Shown here: piece after piece, positions 58,194 through 64,000 of the stretch
How positions within the stretch are numbered: position 1 is the stretch's first letter
Layout of the letters: every line of letters starts with the position of its first letter
Source: Pogonophryne albipinna
Lineage: Eukaryota > Chordata > Actinopteri > Perciformes > Artedidraconidae
Direction: 5' to 3'
DNA: 64,000 bases
NCBI GenBank assembly: GCA_028583405.1
Contig: CM053255.1
Coordinates: 34,664,721-34,728,720 of the forward strand
Position numbers and translations under genes: made by a program
Notes under the pieces: model-generated
What the model was told of the DNA's origin: nothing
The model's database searches: none
What the model saw: only the letters and a program-made list of their open reading frames with translations

Positions 58194-59599
58194 TGTGTAG
58201 ACAAAACTTGGATAATATTACTCAGAGTTCTGACATATTCATCACTTCTATTTGTCTAATATCCAAAACTGGACCTTTGTTATTATGAGACCTATTGTTG
58301 ACTACATGTTATTATTTATTAACTACAACGTCACCAAAATCAATATATCTGTAATCATGACACTCCCTCCTTTGAGCATAAAATGCTCAATTAATATTGC
58401 AATGATTACCCTATTATGAACAGGACAAGGAAAACCCATAACGTTGTATTAAATAAATATAAATTCTCCGTGTACCCACAAGGCGTACAAAAATATCGTG
58501 TGATGTATGGTTTTCTGATGGTATAAATGCATATTCACTAAAATCTGCCATTAGCACAAAAAATGGTTTACTTGTTTCAATAATGGCTTTTGTCATGGTA
58601 TTATGCATCATTGTTGCTCTCAACTAGAGGGAAAATACGAACTATTCTCACAGAGGGTGACATGCAGGAGAACATGAAGGGCTGGTGCCCCTCACTCAAA
58701 ATGAGATATTGCCTTACGCACTACATTATAAATCAGTAAAGTCACTAAATAAAGACTGAGTCTTTAAACAGTTGTAAAAACCCTACAACTTCTTCATCCA
58801 AGCTCTCAATCAGTGTTATGTTATTTAGTTCGCAGCTCATGCCTTAAAACAGATACTTCAGACTGATTATAAAATGTTGTTTTTGAGAAAAATGTAATCT
58901 GACTCCATAAATCACATAATTGTTTGACTAAAAAACGACACTTCCACTAACAATAAATGAAGTTCCCCTTTAAACACAGCCCCGGTCTTCTGACGGGGTC
59001 TATCGATGTACTGGCTGGAAAATGTTGTGCCAGTCTCTGTCGCTCCGTCTCTGTTCTCCCGCTAACAGTCACTCTCTAGTTCTGCTGGATTCTTGTTGAC
59101 TTATTCACTGGTTTGAGACAAGCGACCCTATCGGACACCTCCCTTTGTAGCCAGACTTCACCACAGCAGAATTGAGTTTCTGTTTTTCAGGTCTCAACAG
59201 CTCCACGTCAGGTGTATCGCCGCCCCTTGAACTGTAGTCGGTGTAAACAGGAGGACTTGGTAAGGATCCTCCGTCTTGGGCGAGTACTAGGTTTCCGTCT
59301 TCATGTTTTGGGTGAAAACCCATCGTCTTGACCTCACTAGCTGTGTTGACACAATAGTTTTCTGTGTGGGGGAACAACTTCACTCGTAATCTCTATCCTT
59401 CTCATAATTACAAAAATAGTCTGCTAAATGTTCTACTATGTTTTAATCTTCTACTACTCTGTGGATGCTTTATGTGAAAATGCAATATGCTGCTCTCGAT
59501 TTTAAATAACATTCAACCTCTCCCTCCTGTGGTGACAGATATGGCTCTATATTATCTGCTCAGAACAGTCTCATAATACACACATGCACACAGAAGGAT

Positions 59600-60882
59600 T
59601 CACACTTGTATTTCCGGATCCACACTTGTGTTTTTCAATGCACACACAAATGTGTTCCGTTTCATATACATGTAAATGGCATGCATATCTTCCTCCGTGC
59701 CTTTCCTCAGGCTGGTGAGGGCATGTAAACTGCGTGTTGTCGGGTAGATGTGACGAATAGCAGCCCAATAATTCGACCTGATGTAGTTGAATGAAGTGTA
59801 ATTTGGCTCGTGCGTGCAATTGGCCTCGGAATCTATTGCTTTTGCCTCAAGTCGTCCTTCAATCCGTCCGAGCAGGGCCCTCATGTCTCCCAAGCACAGG
59901 TGGTCTTGGGCTGTGTATCTCTCCAGATCATTCACCCACTTCTGACCTCCTTTCGTGAGTGGAGGTAGTTTTCCCACTAATGCTTCCATGTCCCTGTGAG
60001 TCCATGGTTGGTATTGCGATCCTCCTTCTCCAGCTGCTATCACCAGTAGCATGAGTCTTGTGCAGTTCTTGAGCCTTCCAGCTTTAGTTACTGTTGTTGT
60101 GTCTGGAGAACCTTCTTCCTCTCTTCTCTTGAGTTGTGCTTCCATTCTTTTGCTGAGTTCTTCCATTTTTCTGTTGAGCTCCTCTTCCATTCTTCTGCCG
60201 AGTTCTTCCAATCTTCTGTTGAGCTCACCAGATAGGAGTCTTACCTCATACTCCAAGTCTTTGACACGTGTAGCTGTGGGGAGACCGTCCAACTCCAATA
60301 CTCCTCCTAAAACACCAAAAGTGGGGGCTTGTATTGAGGGTTGAAAGAAACGGTATTCTTCTGTCATGTAGGGAGGAGGCGCATCTGTCAAGCTTGGATG
60401 GAGCTTTCAAGTTTGGATAACTGGAGCTTCTTCTGTCTTTTCTTTCTTATCTTCCTTTGCTGTGAGCTCTGCTCCTTGAGCCACATACATGCTGTTCGTT
60501 GATCCTTGGCTGACATATTTTAGATGGAGTAGCAGACTTGTGACTGTTGTTTTTCTTTTTTCAGCTTTTGTCATAGCGTTCTTTGCAGATCCATACCAAG
60601 AGGGTCGTCCGGCTTTGATCCATGCTTGTTGCTGTTGCAGGTATTCTCCATTCTCATAGTCACTTACAGCTTTTCTATGGCATTGCTTGGTGCCGGTTGA
60701 TCATCCGCTGGAATCAATCCTCTCATTTGCCACTGTTCCAACAGTTTCTCTATTTGGTTCCATGTCTTCTGTCTAAGATTTGGATGTGTCATAGCATCTG
60801 TCCTTATGCGTATCCTCTCCTTAATAGCTGCAGTTGAGCCTGGCCCTGCGTCTGGTCTCAACTTAGTGTCTTTCGGTGACAT
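59600..60882 (-). pseudogene. Retroviral gag remnant
   Basis: The ATG at 60882 opens MSPKDTKLRPDAGPGS and stops at 60664. The homologous frame continues in another phase (from about 60672), meets a TGA near 60415 and runs on to 59600. Visible parts are a matrix-like start, a PPPY late-domain motif near 60376, a coiled coil of repeated ELNRRMEE type near 60240-60110, and a capsid-like WTHRDMEALVGKLPPLTKGG segment. One shift and one stop make it non-functional. No zinc knuckle is seen. Confidence 0.7.
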
Positions 60883-60928
60883 GTTCTTTAACTACTTGAA
60901 TGGAATTATTAAGTTATCAAAGATGAAG

Positions 60929-61447
60929 ATTGAATCCACTTCAAGACAATGGTACTTGCGTACCATGCTGCGAATGGATCTGGCCCTTCCTACATCCAGG
61001 ACATGGTTAAACTGTACACCCCAGCGCGTGCACTACGCTCTGCATCAGCCAAACGACTCGCTGCACCCTCGCTGCGAGGGGGACCCAAGATCCCATCAGC
61101 AAAGGCACGTGAGTTTGCTATCCTGGCTCCAAAATGGTGGAATGAGCTCCCCATTGACATCAGGACAGCAGAAAGCTTACACACCTTCCGGCGCAGACTG
61201 AAAACTCATCTCTTTCGACTCCACTTCGAGCGATAGAATTACTAACAAAGAACTATTAACAAAGCACTTATATACTAATAAAGGACTGGCTTATCTAAAG
61301 CCAGTTGAGTAGCACTTGAAATGTTTGGCTCTATGAAACCTGATGTACTTATATGATTCTGTTTTCCTCAAGGTTGTGTCTTCCTGGTCGAACGCACTTA
61401 TTGTAAGTCGCTTTGGATAAAAGCGTCAGCCAAATGCAATGTAATGT
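60929..61447 (+). mobile_element. 5'-truncated L2 LINE, 3' end
   Basis: Encodes the last 95 residues (MVLAYHAANGSGPSYIQDMV ... KTHLFRLHF) of the same subfamily as LINE number 2, then a 3' UTR ending 'tgtaagtcgctttgg' and 'aatgtaatgta'. ATGAAG flanks both ends (60923-60928 and 61444-61449) as a possible TSD. It lies in the gag leader of the degraded provirus. Confidence 0.85.
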
Positions 61448-61449
61448 AA

Positions 61450-63230
61450 TGAAGCACTAATCCTCTGACCAGCACCTTCGTTCCTGATAAATAATATCCT
61501 ATGTCATCCAAACTTAACTTTAAATTCTGGGAATCTTTTTTTTAAGGTTTTATATATTTTTTTAAAGTTAAAGGTTTTTTAATTTATTTTTAATTTTATA
61601 TATTTTTTTAAAGTTTAATCTTTTTTAAAGTTAAAGTTTTTTTTATTTTATATATTTTTTTAAAGTTTAATCTTTTTTAAAGTTAAAGTTTTATTTATTT
61701 TTATTTTATATATATATATTTATTTTTTTAAAGTTTAAGCTTTTTTTTTTTTTAAAGTTAATAAAGTAAATTAGAAATGTAAAAATACAAATTGTACAGT
61801 GTATGTTTTGACTTTGAAATATGAAAATAGAAATATGGTGAAAATCTAAATCTGCTGTGTGCTGTGTATACTCAAGTGTATGACATTTTGAAAATGTCAT
61901 AAGTTATACAGAAATGTTGTAAACTCAATAATATGGTGTTTTAATATTGTACAGTCTAGGTTGGACGACTATTGCATAAAGTTTCTTATCTTACATTTTG
62001 AAACCACATGTAATATTATCTGTGTATCATGAAGTATGTGTCCATCTATAACACTCGCATATAATTGTAATTCTGCCTAAAATGCTCTATTCTTGTATTT
62101 ATAAGTCTTTTCTGTTCTGTGGACCAATTTTGTACGACCAGCAGAGTGCGCTGTTGTAATTTTCAATTTCATCCACTAGAGGTAGCTAATCTTAAAAATA
62201 CCTTTGAAATTTTGTTACAATATGATCAAACAATATAGCACAAAACTGCCAAAACACATTTGCAAACAGGAATACTTCAAAAACCGCCAATACACATTTG
62301 CCAGCAGAAATACTTCAAAAATCAGATTGGACCTTTAGAAAATACAACAATCTTTCCTTACAAACACCAAAGTCCAACGGTATAGATAACCTGATTTAGC
62401 AAAAATGAACTATTTTCTAGTTCCAACTGTGACAAGAAGTATGATTTGTTCTTCACAAGATGGAGGTCAGAAAAATGACTTAGCCTCATGGGAGTGAAAC
62501 TAGATGCATAAGAACAAACAAAGGAGTGGCGACTGCCATGTGTTTGTTTGTCAACATGAGGTCAAAACAAGATGGCAACTGATTATTTCAAACTCTGACC
62601 TGCAGACAAAGAGTTGTTCAAGAAGAATGGCTCTCACTGATGAGATCAGTCACAAAGTGGTTGATAGAAATTCAACACAAAAAAACAACACTTTTTAAAA
62701 TAACATTTCTATCTAGTTTTGTCTTGTGATTATCTGTTGCTGTTTAGACACGCTGGTATTGGACTAATATGGAGACCCATCAGCGACTATTAACAGACCG
62801 TCGTGAAATTTAACGTAATGCTGCTGTAATTCCGATTACCGTAATCCACCTGCAATATCTTGGTTGAAAACACAACAGTATAACCACTATACCAGCCGTA
62901 CTGATTTGTCGTCCAAAACGACTTTCAATTTATTGTCCTAAACAATTTTTATCGTCCAAAACGATTTCAAATCTCTTCTACCCCCCTGACCTGGGCTGAC
63001 CGGATGCATGGGGGGAGAGCCGCCACTCGCACATTTAATTTGTACATCGCCGCATCTTTTGTGTAATTAAATGCTGTTAACTTTTATAGGCTTCCCTTGA
63101 CTCTTTTCAGTATGTCCTGCTCTCAGGGTTCAATAATTGCTAACACTCGACATTGAGAAACGGCCCAGATTACCAGCGTGCTTTTATTTAGTGACTCGTC
63201 TGTCTGCGTCGCGTCACGATTTTCCGGCGT
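61450..63230. other. AT-rich low-complexity and unassigned DNA
   Basis: From 61520 to 61770 there are repeated 'ttttttaaagtttaa' and 'aaagttaaagttt' blocks. A small duplicated motif 'cacatttgcaaacagg' and 'cacatttgccagcag' lies near 62255-62310. No gene or provirus LTR was found. Confidence 0.5.
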
Positions 63231-63235
63231 CATAC

Positions 63236-63418
63236 ATGTTACTTGTTAGACGCTTTTATCCAAAGCGACTTACATACTCAATACTGTGGGCAATCCCCAC
63301 AGGAGCAATTTGGGGTGAAGTGTCTCAGGGACACAACGACATGCTGACTGCAGTGGGGTTTGAACCTGTGCTCCCCTGATCCCAACACCAAGACTCTACC
63401 CACTGCGCCACACACCTC
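63236..63418 (-). mobile_element. V-SINE, complete
   Basis: On the minus strand the tRNA-derived head has box A 'tggcgcagtgggtagag' and box B 'ggttcaaaccc'. The V-core follows ('cacttcaccccaaattgct') and the LINE-like tail 'tgtaagtcgctttgg'. Flanked by catac (63231-63235 and 63419-63423), a possible TSD. Confidence 0.9.
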
Positions 63419-63639
63419 CATACCCTACTGGGCGCGTTTCAGAAGCGGAGTGTCTTGCCTGCCGGCTCGCAGTTTTTGTTGATTTGGGCATATTTCCTGG
63501 ACAGGCTACTTTGTACAAACAGTTAATAATAATTGTAATATCCCAGTTATAAACGACATGAATCAAAGATGTGTTGCTGTATTTTAGTGGTAAAAAAATG
63601 CATTCATCATCATAATTATTCTATATATATAATTTACAC

Positions 63640-63910
63640 AGTGCCTGTAAAGCGGAGGAGAACGCTGGCATTTCTCCTCCTACTTGAAAGACTACGGAGG
63701 GATAGGGTCTGCAAATTAGTTTATTTGGGGGATGGGTCGGATGCTCTGACCGGTCCACTTCCTGCCCGGCGCCTCTGCAACGCCTCGCGTCGAAAAATAG
63801 ACTTGAATCCTATTTTGAGCGGAGCCCAGCGCCGAGACGCTTCTGGGACGCTTCTGGGACGCTTCTGGGACGCTTTTGAGCCAAAAACAAGTAAAAAGAA
63901 AAAACGTTAA
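63640..63910 (+). other. GC-rich segment with 12-bp tandem repeat
   Basis: Four copies of 'gacgcttctggg' run from about 63836 to 63880. Open frames on both strands have no recognised similarity. It may be the end of a DNA element. Confidence 0.4.
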
Positions 63911-64000
63911 ATTCGAGATGAGGGAACTGGAAGTAGGAAAATGCTTTCTCATATCCGTGTTTAAAGACTCATTCCTGCACCACTCTATTAGCCTGTCTGG

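Larger units (their letters stand above)
56520..60922 (-). mobile_element. Degraded minus-strand provirus body
   Basis: On the minus strand: broken gag (60882-59600), a gap where pol should be, an integrase C-terminal tail (about 58193-58097), the start of env (57714-57355), then a purine tract next to the LTR at 56519. RT is missing. The leader beyond 60922 was hit by an L2 fragment. A 5' LTR was not found in the window. Confidence 0.75.

Noticed and set aside
63366..63418. A minus-strand tRNA gene
   Set aside because: It is continuous with the V-SINE core and LINE-like tail.

Overview
This window looks like chromosomal DNA of a teleost fish, probably a spiny-rayed (percomorph) species. The evidence is its repeat content: V-SINEs with the shared LINE tail, L2/Maui-type LINEs, a Gmr1-type Ty3/gypsy element, many hAT transposons with 8-bp target-site duplications (TSDs), and the short 'acttttacttgagtaa' DNA element typical of fish. 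I found no intact host gene. The only host candidates are a CpG-rich stretch with a minus-strand splice donor (about 11.99-12.37 kb) and two broken fragments of multicopy fish gene families: a HECT ligase piece at 1.5 kb and a SAMD3-like C-terminus at 8.8-9.9 kb.

Layout. 0-12 kb: a 65-bp minisatellite, hAT fragments, a TTAA-flanked element (3.0-7.4 kb) holding a 2.9-kb hAT, then a V-SINE split by a 2.25-kb DNA element that carries gene-like exons and is itself hit by a 742-bp hAT. 12.8-20.8 kb: one hAT with a ZMYM1-like transposase, broken by three later insertions (hAT, hAT, solo LTR), each with a perfect TSD. 20.9-23.9 kb: a long-TIR element with palindromic arrays and an internally deleted GTF2IRD2-like hAT. 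24.95-36.63 kb: a hAT (8-bp TSD) containing a roughly 1.2-kb tandem duplication; the first unit was hit by an 8.7-kb provirus (5-bp TSD, near-identical LTRs) that carries an env-like gene and no recognisable gag or pol. 36.7-41.1 kb: hAT ends and a foldback inverted repeat. 41.1-49.6 kb: a TTAA element with perfect 13-bp TIRs, containing an L2 LINE that is split by a second, long-ORF L2. 50.3-61 kb: a decayed minus-strand provirus (gag, integrase tail, env start) whose 3' LTR is split by a Gmr1-type retrotransposon with long open ORFs. 61-64 kb: AT-rich low complexity and a V-SINE.

The window is best read as a stack of insertions. TSDs and split elements give relative ages: for example foldback element, then TTAA element, then L2 number 2, then L2 number 1; and degenerate provirus LTR, then Gmr1. 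The two most notable units are the env-only provirus and the Gmr1-type element, whose domain order (integrase before reverse transcriptase) is unusual for Ty3/gypsy. All similarity calls come from reading motifs by eye; no database search or alignment was run.
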